Below are positions 1-10,106 of a DNA stretch of 64,000 bases, piece after piece; within the stretch, counting starts at the first letter, position 1; every line of letters begins with the position of its first letter. Source of the DNA: Pararge aegeria (Eukaryota > Arthropoda > Insecta > Lepidoptera > Nymphalidae); NCBI RefSeq assembly GCF_905163445.1, contig NC_053181.1:3038001-3102000 (forward strand), read 5' to 3'. The translations under genes were made by a program, and so were the position numbers. The notes under the pieces were generated by a model. The model made no database searches. It had not been told where the DNA came from and saw only the letters and a program-made list of their open reading frames with translations.

Positions 1-125
1 AAGTCTTTATTAGTACACCACTACACAGTTAGGAAAATAAAGGACGAATAGAGAGAAACACAAAAACTGGTTTAGAATACAAAAGGCGGCCTTATCGCTT
101 AAAAGCGATGTCTGCCAGGCAACCT
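1..125 (-). repeat. LINE 3'-end repeat (family D), minus copy
   Basis: The segment contains ggcggccttatcgct..agcgat..ctgccaggcaacc, the reverse complement of a tail recurring at least nine times in this window (about 970-1250, 1310-1430, 15960-16100, 16640-16800, 41525-41670, 43090-43395, 50465-50582, 52050-52140, 60465-60690). Better copies end with a GTACAATAAAAGTG-like signal and a (ATTC)n tail, typical of a non-LTR retrotransposon 3' end. Confidence 0.6.
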
Positions 126-691
126 TAATATATAGATGATTTTAAACAGTGACTTATTAATAGGTATAGATTTAAAATATAACTTAATTGAAGGATCGTT
201 TTTCTAAATGGCTTTATAGTTGTCGTGTAAGTTCACGTTCCTCACAGTAGATGGCGTTAGTAAGTTTTGTATCATTTTCTAAGTACGGAAAGGGGAGTCT
301 TTACCTTTGAATCACTGAGTTATATTACCATGGGCCATTTTGTCCTCAATTGAAGCGCCATATTTGACTTACAGCTGTCTCTGGAACTAATATTAAAGTG
401 TTTTTCGTAATTGAATTTTAATTCCTTGGACACTCGTAATACAGCTTCACAACTAAAGGCGTCAACATGGCGTCAATCAATTGGAGACAAAAACAGTGAC
501 AACAGCCACACAGCCTGTCAAAGCCGTCCGTTTTCTTAATGTTTCAATTCTTTTTTTATAACAAAAGCAGGTGCCATGCCAGGAACACGTCCTGCAATGT
601 GCCGCCCTGTGCCCAAACCTTAGACGTAGGTGTTAAGCCTGCCTTGCCTGTAATTTTCTATTTTATTTTATATAATAAGCGTCATTCTCAC

Positions 692-2456
692 ATTGTAGTC
701 AGGGTCAGTCGTGCTGACGTACGTCAGTATCGCGTGGCTGACGGCCAGCTGTACTGACAGCACACCGCTGCGCAGATGAGGGTTATCGTAGCTGATATCC
801 GGCCTCGTCACGTACTTCGCGCGCTCGGTGCTGCGTATGGCGAACTTCCACATGTTGCTCTCCTAAAGTCATCATCTTTTGATTTAATATTTGTACAGTG
901 TGATTCCTTATGAAATATACTTATGTATCCTTCAATATTATTGAACAATAGTATTGATGTAATTGTGTAGTCTGGTTTATGTATTAGTATGTAGATATTT
1001 GTATGTATGTACTAAATAGTGTACCCCACCTTTTCGTTTTCTTGTTAGGTTTCCTAATCCTAAGGTTGCCTGGCAGAGATCGCTACTTAGCGATAAGGCC
1101 ACCTTTTGTATCCTGCTTCATTCTTCATGTGTTTGTTCTTTTTTTTCGTTTTTCTGAGTGGTGTACAAATAAAGAGTATAAAAAAATAATAAAAAAATAT
1201 TATTTCGTAATTCTGTTACACGTATATGTGTATGTATAAAGTTTTTATTGCACAAATTATAAGAGAAAAAAAAAGATAAATAATTTAAAAAAATAATTGA
1301 ACGAATTAATGAATACTCATCACTTTTATTGCACACCAAAGATTAAGGTAGTTATAGAGATATAAACATAGACCAAGGGGTTTCAAATTGGTGGCCTTAT
1401 CGCTACATAGCGATTTCTTCCAGGCGTATTTCTATATTCTTTAAATGTATATAAATACATTGGATGACATTACCGTAGGTCTCCATATAACCCAGATAAC
1501 AGGACGGCCAATGGGCGTTCCTTGCGATTGATTGTACAGCATCATGTTGAGATCGTCCTCCGTTAAGGCGCTCATGAAATCTACAAACATAATATACCAC
1601 TGTTAAAGGCAGAGCTAGAGTTAGAGTCTATAGAGAAGAGATTTTCGTCTCAAATTATCGTTTGGAATATCGGTTTAGTGCTTGTTGGTTGCAATAAGTA
1701 ACACAGTAGTATAGACATTATTAAAATAATCAATAGCCTGGTGGGCAGGACTTCGGCTTCACTTACGGGGGCCCGAGTTCGATTCCCAGCACGAACCTCT
1801 AACTTTTCTCCTCTCCTCTAAATTCAACCTCAACCAAAACCTCTAAATTATGTGCGTTTTAAGTAATTAAAATATCACTTGCTTCAACGGTGAAGGAAAA
1901 CATCGCGAGGAAACCTTCAGAAACAAAGGTATTTTACCCAGAATTAGGAACATACAGAACCCTCATTAAGCTATTATGGCATGCAGTGCAATGTGGCCAA
2001 AAATTGTGAAAACAACCCGCGTACGCTTCACTTCACACCCGTTTTTCCTATTTTAAGGTAAACGTTTGGAACATTAGATGCAAAATAAATACTGTCCGCA
2101 GCTAAATGAATGAAGTGACTAGCCTGCCTGTTCGAGATAAACGGTGGCTAAACTACTTGATGCTTCAATATTAGTCGTGTATACGGTTTCTGTAAGTTCA
2201 TAATTCTGTAAAAATTTACTTACTATGTCCCAAATTCTGAGCAGCAATATTCATAACATGTTCGTATGGGGGATGATTCGGCGCGTAGCCCAGTATGCAT
2301 TGCGTGTCCAAAGACTCCAGTATATCAGCAGACGTGAGGGGTGCCTGAGGGACTGCCTGCAGTGGCGTCAGGAACACAGGCCTTGCTATGAATACCGCCA
2401 TGAGAAACAAGATGGCGGCGAATAGTGTCTCTACTACAAGGAGACGCCATCTTCGT
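692..2456 (-). CDS. ABC transporter subfamily A-like protein, three internal exons (partial)
   Basis: Three minus-strand exons join without breaking frame: 2456-2224, 1580-1474 and 862-692. Acceptors are tttgcag, tttgtag and actttag; donors are GTAAGT, GTAATG and GTGAGA. Junction phases agree (1 then 0), giving about 170 residues. The first exon has Arg-rich residues (RRWR), then one hydrophobic helix of about 20 residues, then an extracellular-type stretch with CILGYAPN and EHVMNIAAQNLG. The second contains PIGRPVIWVIWRPT, the third TERAKYVTRPD and SVQLAVSHAIL. An N-terminal helix, an LGYxPN-like segment, a paired-Trp segment and a LQxAV-AI-like segment are what I expect in the first half of ABCA lipid transporters; this is family recognition without a search. 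The start-codon exon was not found above 2456, and later exons should lie left of the window. The gene is transcribed away from gene 1. The exons themselves are more certain than the ABCA label. Confidence 0.68.
866..965. repeat. Fragment of dispersed repeat family F
   Basis: The stretch with gattccttatgaaatatactta and ccttcaatattat matches parts of the copies at about 36950-37440, 42141-42440 and 58791-59026. It is only the middle part of the element and lies beside the ABCA-like exon. Confidence 0.45.
970..1250 (+). repeat. LINE 3'-end repeat (family D)
   Basis: Contains the recurrent ttgcctggcagagatcgct..agcgataaggcc core, then a GTACAAATAAAGAG tail and AT-rich sequence. It matches the minus-strand copy at 60465-60690 over about 200 bases, including the end of the old reading frame (SVPHLFVF). 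It lies in an intron of the ABCA-like gene. Confidence 0.6.
1310..1430 (-). repeat. LINE 3'-end repeat (family D), short minus copy
   Basis: Begins cttttattgcacacc and ends ggccttatcgctacatagcgatttcttccaggc, the reverse complement of the family D tail. It lies about 45 bases downstream (in the minus sense) of the second ABCA-like exon, so it is intronic. Confidence 0.6.
1731..1925 (+). repeat. tRNA-headed SINE (family B), 3'-truncated
   Basis: Starts with a head containing agcctggtgggcaggacttcggctt and a B-box-like gttcgattcccagc. Then come the family B body motifs: atgtgcgttttaagtaatt, atatcacttgcttcaacggtgaaggaaaacatcg, and gaggaaacct. About fifteen copies or fragments of this family occur in the window. 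Confidence 0.65.
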
Positions 2457-2926
2457 CTGCAAACAACAGCATCATAATAATCAGTCCTATCTTGTTAGTG
2501 AGGCATGGCCACTCACTACATAATTTATGGATAACTATAAGACAAATGAGGGCCTACTTGGATAAGGCTCGCAACCAATAGAGCGCAGCGGGGCAAGATG
2601 GAGGAGGCCTTTACCCGCAGATATGTACCCAATTAACTTTAATGCATTTATTTATTTTATTTATTTATACTCTTTAATTTGTTCACAAAGAAAAATACAT
2701 GTTTATTATTAAGATTTTTTTTTTAGTTAATTCAAAATAATTCTATGATACATTACGTTGATATGTTACTTGAGATTAAATGGCTTATTTTTATTTTGAC
2801 ACATGAATGAAAGATGACATTAAACATTATAAAAGACATGATATTAATATAGTGTACTTTAGTGATACTCTGCGAATACTGAAGTAAAGGTCATTCAATA
2901 TTCTCAGAGTGTCTCTACAATTCACG

Positions 2927-3090
2927 GAACAATTCTGTCCACCCGTCATGGAACTATTCCATGACGGGTGGACAGCATTGTTCTGATTGTTGTATGAAAA
3001 GCAATGCTCAATGGGATCTATATCCCATTGAGCATTGCTTTTCATACAACAATGGGATATAGATCCTATTGAGCATTGCTTTTCATAAGC
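2927..3090. repeat. Chained long inverted duplications
   Basis: Arms 2927-2953 and 2957-2983 are inverse complements over 27 bases with one mismatch and a 3-base loop. Directly after, arms 2986-3016 and 3023-3053 are perfectly complementary over 31 bases with a 6-base loop. The second arm is then partly repeated again (about 3052-3090), including an inverted ggatctatatcc core. No terminal motif or target duplication marks a discrete transposon. Confidence 0.85.
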
Positions 3091-3559
3091 GCATTGAATG
3101 ACGACAATGAACGCCCACAGCAAGTGCAAATAATATTTGAGTCATAACTGCAAATAATTTCAGACTATTGGCTGTCTGTTCATCGAGACTGGAACAGAAA
3201 ATAAACTAAGAACCTATGACATCTTGTAATAAGTTTATTAACTATTTCAGTTAGACGTAAGTTTTAATGTATGTTATAGATTTATTTGTATAAAAATGGG
3301 TATAAATATGGTTTTTTATGCCCTAATAAAAAAAACTTTATTATTGTTATACGTGCTAGGGTTCGTTTATTTGGAATTAGGAAACCAGATGACTCTTGTA
3401 AGACTTAAATCCTCAATGCAGAACAAAGGTCATCGTAGGTACTTTCTGTTCGACGCAAACACGTTAAGTACCTACGCTACGTATACGAGCGATTATGAGC
3501 TTTGCATTCCTAATATTAGGGTTCTTTGTGTAACTATTATAAACGGGCGTAAAGTTTTC

Positions 3560-3665
3560 CGACTCCCTGTTGCTGCTTTAGCAGGCGGACACGTAAATTG
3601 TATGCCTTGTCAGGGGATATAATCGGGCGATAAAATTTTTGCCACCTGGTTTTACTAGCCGTGAA
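3560..3665. repeat. Dispersed repeat of unknown class (family G)
   Basis: Shares the blocks ccctgt..gc.gcttt.gcagg.ggacacgt, atacaatcggg-gata and ctagccg with 51030-51145. The two copies are about 47 kb apart. Short hydrophobic open frames at both sites probably come from the element, not host genes. Confidence 0.4.
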
Positions 3666-4042
3666 GTGGGACGTTAATGGACTATCGTTTCAAGTGCTAT
3701 TAAAACTACTTACTGTCTTTGTAAATATGATTTCCAGATAAGTACACTGCTCTGTCGATAGAATTTACTGCGGACAGGCCTTTTCTCAAACGTTGCAGTC
3801 ATTATATTATTACGCTAAGACAAATTACTCTGAATATATGCAATGCCCGATAGTCGGCCTATATCTTTGACATGTTTTTGACACTTGTGCGAAACACAAA
3901 GTGAATAGGAAATTTGACATTGGACACCTGTAGTTGTTGGCACTGTCAAAATCCTTTTTTTAATAAAATTAAAATGGGTACATCCAACCTCTTTACGGAT
4001 TTCTTAACTATGTTAGGTAGAACCTGTCCACGCGATTATAGT

Positions 4043-4399
4043 TTAGGGAGCAATAAAGCTTATGTGATGGGCAGTGGGGTGCACTGCATACATGCACAAA
4101 AGCACTGCATACCCAATTTATTTTATATAACTCGTATTGGAGGGGAATTTTCCATTTTATGCCATCTACATGCTTTATGCATACCCTGGTCGAAAACCCT
4201 GTGCACGCCACTGGTTATGGGTACTAAAATGACTGATGAATATTGTTATGAATAATATACATTATTACTTCTAAAATAGAGATAAACACCCAGACACTGA
4301 AAAACAGAACATGTTCATCATACACACATTTTCCAGTTGTGGGAATCGAACCCACGGCTTTGGATTAAGAAAGCAGGTCGCTGCCAATTGGCCGTCATT
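4043..4399 (-). repeat. tRNA-headed SINE (family A), minus copy, interrupted by a MITE
   Basis: Reading right to left, the head (gccaattggccgtcattt, gggaatcgaacccacgg) is followed by cacccagacactgaaaaac and gggtactaaaatgactgatgaatatt. The family tail then resumes beyond the insertion at 4072-4213 (gcttatgtgatggg for the usual gcttgtgttatggg). The SINE is therefore older than the MITE. Confidence 0.7.
4072..4213. mobile_element. hAT-type MITE, copy 1
   Basis: The element begins cagtggggtgca and ends tgcacgccactg. It is flanked by gtgatggg (4064-4071) and gttatggg (4214-4221), an 8-base target duplication with one change. The undisturbed SINE sequence at this point is gttatggg, so the left copy has mutated. 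Eight-base duplications with CAGTG ends are characteristic of the hAT superfamily. It encodes no transposase. Confidence 0.75.
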
Positions 4400-5431
4400 T
4401 GGATTAGTTAACGGGTGATTTTAACCGTTTCATACAACAAGTTGTAGAGATTTTTAAGGGTTCGTCAGGCAAAGTTCTAGTTCTGTTTTATATATTAATA
4501 ATTTGTTGTCTAAGGACAATCTAGAGTTTCGTCCAAGCATCCAGTATAATCCTCTGTATCTGTAGATCATCTGGTCTCTTTATGTTTGTATGTGCTTCTT
4601 CCAGGTGGGCCTTCGGTCTAAATACACACCCAGGCATTGTCACTTTGTGGGAGCTCACTGTTACGTAGTGACACAGGAGGGCAGTGCCCTCTCCGTAATG
4701 TAGATAGCTTTTGGTTAATAAATTAAACGTCATCTAAAACGTAGTGATTATATTCTCTTTGGCAAAACATTCCATAAATTATATTTTTTTTATCATCATT
4801 GCCATTACCAAATCATTATCCAGGCCCAGTATTCAAGGCAAGGGTCTTCACTCGGATATAGGCCGTAGTCCACCACACTGGTTAGGTGCGGATTGCTAAT
4901 TGTGATCATTTATAAATTTGAGTGTTTTAAACCTTTTTTTTTTGTGGTGAAATCCTCATGGATACTACCGCGCCACGGGAAGGCACGGTGGTTATGTCGG
5001 ACTCGTACCGAATTAAACCGCAAGGTGTTCCAACCAATCGCCTGGTGGCTGGGCCACGGGAACGTTTTCGCACACATCCACGACCCAGCAAGCGGCTTTA
5101 TGATGATGAAGATATCGATAGGAGTCACTGACCTTAGCAATGACTTTGCTAAAAAATTATTATAAAGAAGTCATCGTATACTTAACTACACAATATTTGC
5201 TATTAAAGTGATATATTCCCACAAATGCTGTTAAAAGGTATTAAAACCTAAAAAACGCTTTGATTAGGTATTATCAAATAAGCAAAGTATTTAAATTAAA
5301 CTTTAAAAAAACACGTTTAAGGTACATAATCAATTACAATAATTTTACCAGGAAATTTTACGAACGTGTGTTCACATAATAATGTTTACTTTTTTAATAA
5401 TCACAGCGCTAACTAAATGGTACAGCAGTGA

Positions 5432-5464
5432 TATAAAATGAGACGATTAAGTCTTGGCTTCAGT
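5432..5464 (+). promoter_or_regulatory. Gene 1 core promoter (TATA box and initiator)
   Basis: TATAAAA lies at 5432-5438 and an arthropod-type initiator TCAGT at 5460-5464, with its A 30 bases from the first T of the TATA box. The predicted 5' UTR is about 32 bases before the ATG at 5494. Confidence 0.7.
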
Positions 5465-5493
5465 GTTCTAGTGAATATTGGTAGACATCAACA

Positions 5494-7028
5494 ATGGCTC
5501 AAATTAGTTTATTCATCGCTCTAGTAGTTTTAGTAGCAGTCAGTGACGCAGGTTGGTCAATTTTATGTGCATATATTGTTGTTTAGTAGTTCAAAAATTC
5601 AAAATTCATTTATTTTAATTAGGCCTAATACACTTTTTTAACGTCAAGTCTGTCCGTGTGTAGTGACTCTACCACCGGTTCGGAAGGCAGATTCTACCGA
5701 GAAGAAGCCGGCAAGAAACTCAGCAGTTGCTCTTTTCCAACATCAAAAATTTACATTTTACATTTTAACATTCGTTTTTCTATCTTGTGAGAGAAGAAAG
5801 CGGAGCCGGATGGTTCCAAGCAACCTTGTTATTAAGAAACTCATCAATTGTATAATAACCTCGCTGTAATAAATGTGTTTTAACACATTCTTTAAACTTA
5901 TGCATTGGTAAGTCCAAAATTACCTTAGGAATCATATTATAAAAGCGTATACTCAATCCCACAAATAATTTCTGCACCTTTCGCAGACGATATGCAGATG
6001 TCACTAATTTATGACCATTTCTTGTCGACTGTTTATATCCACTTTTTGTTTATAAAGACTAATATGTACTATATTGAGTATATATACAATACTATATTGA
6101 TACTATATTTTACATTTTAACATTAATTTTTTCTATTTTGTGAGAGATGAAAGCGGAGCCGGACGCTTCCAAGCAACCTTAATAGAGCTTATTAGATCCG
6201 AGGAAGTACTACTAGGAGGTTAGGACTCTTGCCTCTCTTCCTAGGTAACCGAATTAGGTCCCGCAAGGTAGAGGCTTTTCGGAGTAATGTGCGTTTTTAA
6301 TCGATGGAAAATAAAAAATATCACTCGCTTTACTGGTTTAGGAAAAACATGGTGAGGAAACCAGCATACCTATGTGTTCTCAACGGGTGTAAAGTCTACC
6401 AATAAACCAGCTTGGCAAGCGTGGTCGACTAAGGCCTGAACCCTTTTCATTCTGAGAGGAGAACCGTGCCATGTAGTAGGCCTGTCATGGGTTGAGAATG
6501 AGGATTATAAAGACGCAAAATTGGTCTTGACCTCGGCCGTAGGCTATATGCGTTTGGTTGGTCTTGCCATAAATACTATTTGAGCGTCTTCATCGTCTTT
6601 ATTTAAGCATCAGAATTGTTGTCTATCACGTTTATTAATCTCGCATTTTTAATTTCGTTCCAGCACTGAGAGTGCAACGTTCACCCCAATTCTCTGGTGC
6701 GTCTGCGTCAGCTGGCTCTGGAGGATTTGGCAGACCTGGATTCGGCGGCTCAGGAGGATTTGGTGGCTCAGGAGGATTCGGCAGGCCCGGTTTCGGTGGG
6801 CATGGGGGATTTCAACAGCCTAGAGGATTCGGTCAAGGTGGTTTCGGTCAAGGTGGTTTCGGTCAGCAGGGCGGATTCGGTGGCGGAAGTTTTGGACGTC
6901 CCGGCTTCGGGAACAGTCACCTAAGGCAGCCTCCTTCTATCAACATTGCGAAGAGTGTCAGTATTAATGCGGGACGCAGTGGTGGGGGCATTTCAAGAGC
7001 TAGTTCTGGATCATTTGGCGGGAAGTAG
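5494..7028 (+). CDS. Gene 1: secreted Gly/Phe-rich protein, two exons
   Basis: Exons are 5494-5551 and 6664-7028, joined in phase 1 to give 140 residues. The donor is gttggt (non-consensus after GT) and the acceptor ttcgttccag. Residues 1-19 form a hydrophobic signal peptide. R-V-Q-R at 22-25 followed by S-P-Q-F is a minimal proprotein-convertase site at the position seen in genes 2, 3 and 5. The core is GGFGRPGFGG and GGFGQ repeats, followed by PPSINIAKSVSINAGRSGGG and a Ser/Gly tail. The PP(S)INI step resembles PPINIGIS in gene 4. The start was chosen for its context (ACAATGG), TATA spacing and signal peptide. An extracellular structural or adhesive role is inferred from composition. The intron holds a LINE fragment and a SINE. 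No named family was recognised. Confidence 0.85.
5590..6035 (-). mobile_element. Non-LTR retrotransposon 3' end (LINE family L), in gene 1 intron
   Basis: The minus strand encodes the C-terminal end of a reverse-transcriptase polyprotein (FVGLSIRFYNMIPK, LPMHKFKECVKTHLLQRGYY). A 3' UTR follows with ttgccggcttcttctcggtagaatctg and gaattttgaatt at the end. It is 5'-truncated and broken. Other copies lie at 29811-30079, 33300-33945, 39240-39412 and 48240-48830. Confidence 0.75.
6095..6180 (-). repeat. Second short LINE family L fragment
   Basis: The stretch attttacattttaacatt..tgtgagag.tgaaagcggagccgga repeats the segment at about 5750-5820, so part of the LINE 3' region is present twice in this intron, either duplicated or separately inserted. 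Confidence 0.6.
6215..6505 (+). repeat. tRNA-headed SINE (family B), degraded, in gene 1 intron
   Basis: Carries the family motifs atgtgcgtttttaa, aaatatcactcgcttta, aacatggtgaggaaacc, cagcttggcaagcgtggt and gtagtaggcctgtcatggg in the usual order. It ends about 160 bases before the gene 1 acceptor. Confidence 0.6.
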
Positions 7029-7091
7029 TGGAGTGAAATTAAACTTCTAGTTTTGTATGAGTATTATGAGTATCTGTAAACTGATATTGAC

Positions 7092-7097
7092 AATAAA
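7092..7097 (+). other. Gene 1 polyadenylation signal
   Basis: AATAAA lies 64 bases after the stop codon of gene 1. Confidence 0.65.
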
Positions 7098-7600
7098 TAT
7101 TAAGGTACAGTCCGTTTACATTTATTTTAACTCTAGCTGTAAGCTTGGTATAATTTATTCAGTTTATTAAAAACAATAAGAAAAGAAATTTAATTTATTG
7201 TTTTTTAACTAAAACGGACTAAGCCCCGTAATAAAATTAATTAAATTAGTTGATTGCAACACTAGGTATAATACAGTAAATTGGAATACTTGACTAATCA
7301 AGTTTTATTTCACAATATCTGAGGTGGAATAACTGTGAATGGACTGCGTTTTAGTATAATTTTTAATAAAATTTCGATTGACTTCAATTAGGACTTAACC
7401 CTGAGCGTTATTACGTGAGAAGCTATCATACTTTTTTTGCTAATAAAGGAGGTTTCATTCAGAAGACTTCAGTGCTCTATGACACAAGTGTTGAATGATT
7501 AAATTCTGATTATTTTTACATACTTACGATTTTTATTTAAGCCTTAATAAAAACATAATTCCTTAAATTCTTTCACTTGAAAGTGTGTTATGATATACTG

Positions 7601-7680
7601 CCTCGGTAGTCTAAATAGTAAACATGTACAGCTGTACGGATAATAAGGCCCTGGGTGCAATTCCCGTCAAGCCAGAAATT
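7601..7680 (+). repeat. tRNA-like SINE head (family D2)
   Basis: cggtagtctaaatagta (A-box-like) and ccctgggtgcaattcccg (B-box-like) are spaced as in a tRNA and match the better copy at 9033-9118. No acceptor-stem pairing is seen, so it is not called a functional tRNA. Confidence 0.45.
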
Positions 7681-8604
7681 GTTAAGTGAATGAATGAATT
7701 TTATTATTAATACAATTTTATTTATTTAGAAAACTTTATTGCACATACATGGAAACAATACAAGAAAGAAGAAACATAAATGTATACAGTTTTATTACAC
7801 ATAACATAGAAAAATCGTAACAAAAAGTTTTTTAAATAAAATTGAATGTGTTGAGTTTTGGAGTAAGGGAATTTAAGCTTCCTACATCCTTGCCCCGGAA
7901 AGGAACGTGATAGTGCGAGGCGTACACAAATACCTCTCTTATATAACGAATAGACCAGTGCCCAGCAGTGGGATGCTAATAAGTTACAAGTTTTATATGC
8001 GTGAATGCATGTCATTCTAGATTAAAACGTACTGTCACTAGATGGCGCTCTTTTAATCCCATATTAATCGTAGTAAACTTTCACGTGATCGTAAAGAACG
8101 GCATACAATCTCACACCTGGCACAGTAGTTGACCTGTATTATACAAAAAGAGCTAAAAGACATTTATTACTTCTTTGGTAGTGTTACAGGTGAGAGGTCC
8201 CGATTTAGATCCCCGGCTGGGAAAAGTTGAATTTATCATTTCTGAATTTTCTCTGGTCTGGCAGTGGCTAGTTTACACCCTACCGACAAAGACCTGCTGC
8301 CAAGAGAATAGAAAATAGAATAGAATAACTTTATTGCACAACACAAAAGAAAGTAGAAATAGTACTAAGTGCTTGTGTGCAAAGCGACCTTATATCTAGA
8401 AGTTATCGTTTAAAGGCAACCTGAGTTTTCAAAGAAGATTGAAAGGTGGAAAATGGAGTGGAGAAGAGATTCGTTACGTGGTGGGATGCCACGTGGATGA
8501 TTAGGTGCACGGTTTTAATATAACTACCATACATATATTAGCCCGCTACCCTCTACGCCAGCATCCTCACGTAAACACGTAAAACTTTATATTTCAAAAG
8601 TGCC

Positions 8605-8856
8605 ATTACCACTTAAGGGCACGGGTCTCGTCTCACAGTGAGGAGGGTGCGGATTAGTGGACTTCACACGCCTTTGAAAAAATATTTAGGATTCTCAGGC
8701 GTGCAGGTTTCCTCACGATGTCTTCCTCACCGTTAAATAACTGATATTTTTATTGCTTAAAGAACACATAACGTAGACAAGTTTGAGGTGCGTGCTGGAA
8801 TTCGAACGCGGTCTCTCAATAGTGAAGCCGAAGTCTTAACCACTAGGCTATCACAA
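8605..8856 (-). repeat. tRNA-headed SINE (family B), minus copy
   Basis: Right to left, the head ends ..gtgatagcctagtggttaa and runs through the body to the ..gggcccgtgccctt tail. Diagnostic motifs are cctcacgatgtcttcctcaccg and gaattcgaacgcggtc. Confidence 0.65.
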
Positions 8857-9032
8857 CAAATGACGGCTTATATACTTGAAATTAACGAATAGTTATTTTT
8901 TGTATTGTTTACGTTGGCTATGCCTGAGTAGGTTTTAAGGTTCTTACATAAACGTCAGATAGGACTCAGTTATATTTTTTTTTTTTAAATTTGTTTTTTT
9001 TTGTTTATTAATGTAATGAGGCGCCGGCTCGT

Positions 9033-9118
9033 AAGTCCCCCGTTGGTCTAATGGTGAGCATGTTAGACTGTAGATCACTAAGTTCTGGGTTCGATCCCCG
9101 GGTCAGGCCACTGAATAT
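9033..9118 (+). repeat. tRNA-like SINE head (family D2), near-intact boxes
   Basis: gttggtctaatggtgagca, gactgtagatc and gggttcgatccccgg sit at tRNA spacing, and the middle block resembles a tyrosine anticodon arm (GTA). The 5' gtccccc does not pair with the 3' end, so this is read as a tRNA-derived retroposon rather than a tRNA gene. Confidence 0.5.
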
Positions 9119-9130
9119 AATTGGGCTTTT

Positions 9131-9349
9131 TAAATAAATAAATATATTACGACAGTACACTAATCAACATCTTACTCAATAATTTTTACGAATAATATAC
9201 CTACATTAATACTTAAAATATACAGATGAACACCAAGACACTGAAAAACATTAATATAAATCCAACATTTTTCCATTTGTGGGAATGGAACCCACAGTTT
9301 TGGATAAAGAAAGCAAGATCACTGACGACTGCGCCAATCGCGCGTCAAG
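9131..9349 (-). repeat. tRNA-headed SINE (family A), minus copy
   Basis: Starts with an AAATA-repeat tail. The body passes through aacaccaagacactgaaaaac, and the head ends at gcgccaatcgcgcgtcaag. It faces the plus-strand copy at 9385-9657, about 35 bases away. Confidence 0.7.
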
Positions 9350-9384
9350 AAAAATTTTTAGCCGCCGTTTTTCCATCAAAAAAT

Positions 9385-9657
9385 TCTTTGTTGGCGCAGT
9401 TTTCAGCAACCCTGCTCTCTGAGCCCAAGGCCGTGAGTTCGATTCCCTCAAGCGGAAAATGTTTGTGTGATGAGCATTAATGTTTTTCAGTGTCTGGGTG
9501 TTTATATGTATATTCTAAGTATTTATGGATGTTATTCATGAAAATATATATCAGTCCTCTTAGTACCCATAACACAAGCTACTCTTAATTTGGGGCTAGA
9601 TGGCGGTATGCGGTGTGTATTGTCGTAGTATATTTATTTATTGTTATTTATTTATTG
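9385..9657 (+). repeat. tRNA-headed SINE (family A), plus copy
   Basis: The head carries ttggcgcag..cagcaaccctgct and gagttcgattccctc, then gtttttcagtgtctgggtg, cttagtacccataacacaagct, ggggctagatgg and a TATTTATTTATT tail. Open frames across it belong to the SINE. Confidence 0.75.
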
Positions 9658-9792
9658 CTCCCGAAGGTTGGAAAATGGCGGTGATTAAGCCCCGTGCCTC
9701 TGTGGCCTCTTTCCGTTCGTGTCGGAGTTGCCTTCCCACTGGACTATACATAAGAGTAAGAGTGCACCTGGGCTTGGGCACACTCGTGCACT

Positions 9793-9996
9793 CAGTGGCG
9801 TGCATAGATGGTATGCACAGTGTATACAGATGATATAAAATAAAGAAAATCGCCAGTACGAGTTATAAATACTTAAGGGCAGGCTTATTATAACTCTTAC
9901 AATGCCTATCCTTAGGTTTTTTATAACTCTTACTGGAGATTTTCTTCATTTTATATCATCTGCATACCCTGTGCATACCCTCTATGCACGCCACTG
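9793..9996. mobile_element. hAT-type MITE, copy 2
   Basis: The ends are cagtggcgtgcatag and ctatgcacgccactg. Perfect 8-base duplications CGTGCACT lie at 9785-9792 and 9997-10004. The two halves are largely inverse complements (gatgatataaaataaagaaaat.. against ..attttcttcattttatatcatc), so the element is a fold-back. Confidence 0.85.
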
Positions 9997-10055
9997 CGTG
10001 CACTACAATATCGGCCGTGGTATTGTAGTTACAATACACACAGATCAGTCAGTCA

Positions 10056-10106
10056 AGTCCTTATGGTACCATTATCTCTTATTGAAACAATGGTACCATA
10101 AAGACT
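10056..10106. repeat. Inverted repeat with 18-base arms
   Basis: Arms 10056-10073 and 10089-10106 are complementary with one mismatch around a 15-base loop. A smaller cttcct/aggaag hairpin follows at about 10107-10127. Confidence 0.7.

Larger units (their letters stand above)
2457..5431. other. Region between ABCA-like exons and gene 1: repeats, no recognised gene
   Basis: Besides the items listed separately, this holds a family B SINE fragment (minus, about 4798-4898) and a segment at about 4950-5130 that looks like an old element fragment. A minus-strand open frame at 4521-4733 has no recognisable start context or splice partner. The first exon of the ABCA-like gene should be here or further right but could not be identified. 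Confidence 0.5.

Noticed and set aside
3296..3622. 108-residue plus-strand frame with a hydrophobic start
   Set aside because: Its end coincides with a dispersed repeat (copy at 51030); no splice context or family was recognised.
3914..4255. 113-residue plus-strand frame
   Set aside because: It runs through a MITE inserted in a SINE, so the frame is accidental.
9035..9110. tRNA-Tyr gene
   Set aside because: A and B boxes and a GTA-type anticodon arm are visible, but the acceptor ends do not pair and a second degraded copy exists at 7601; read as a SINE head.
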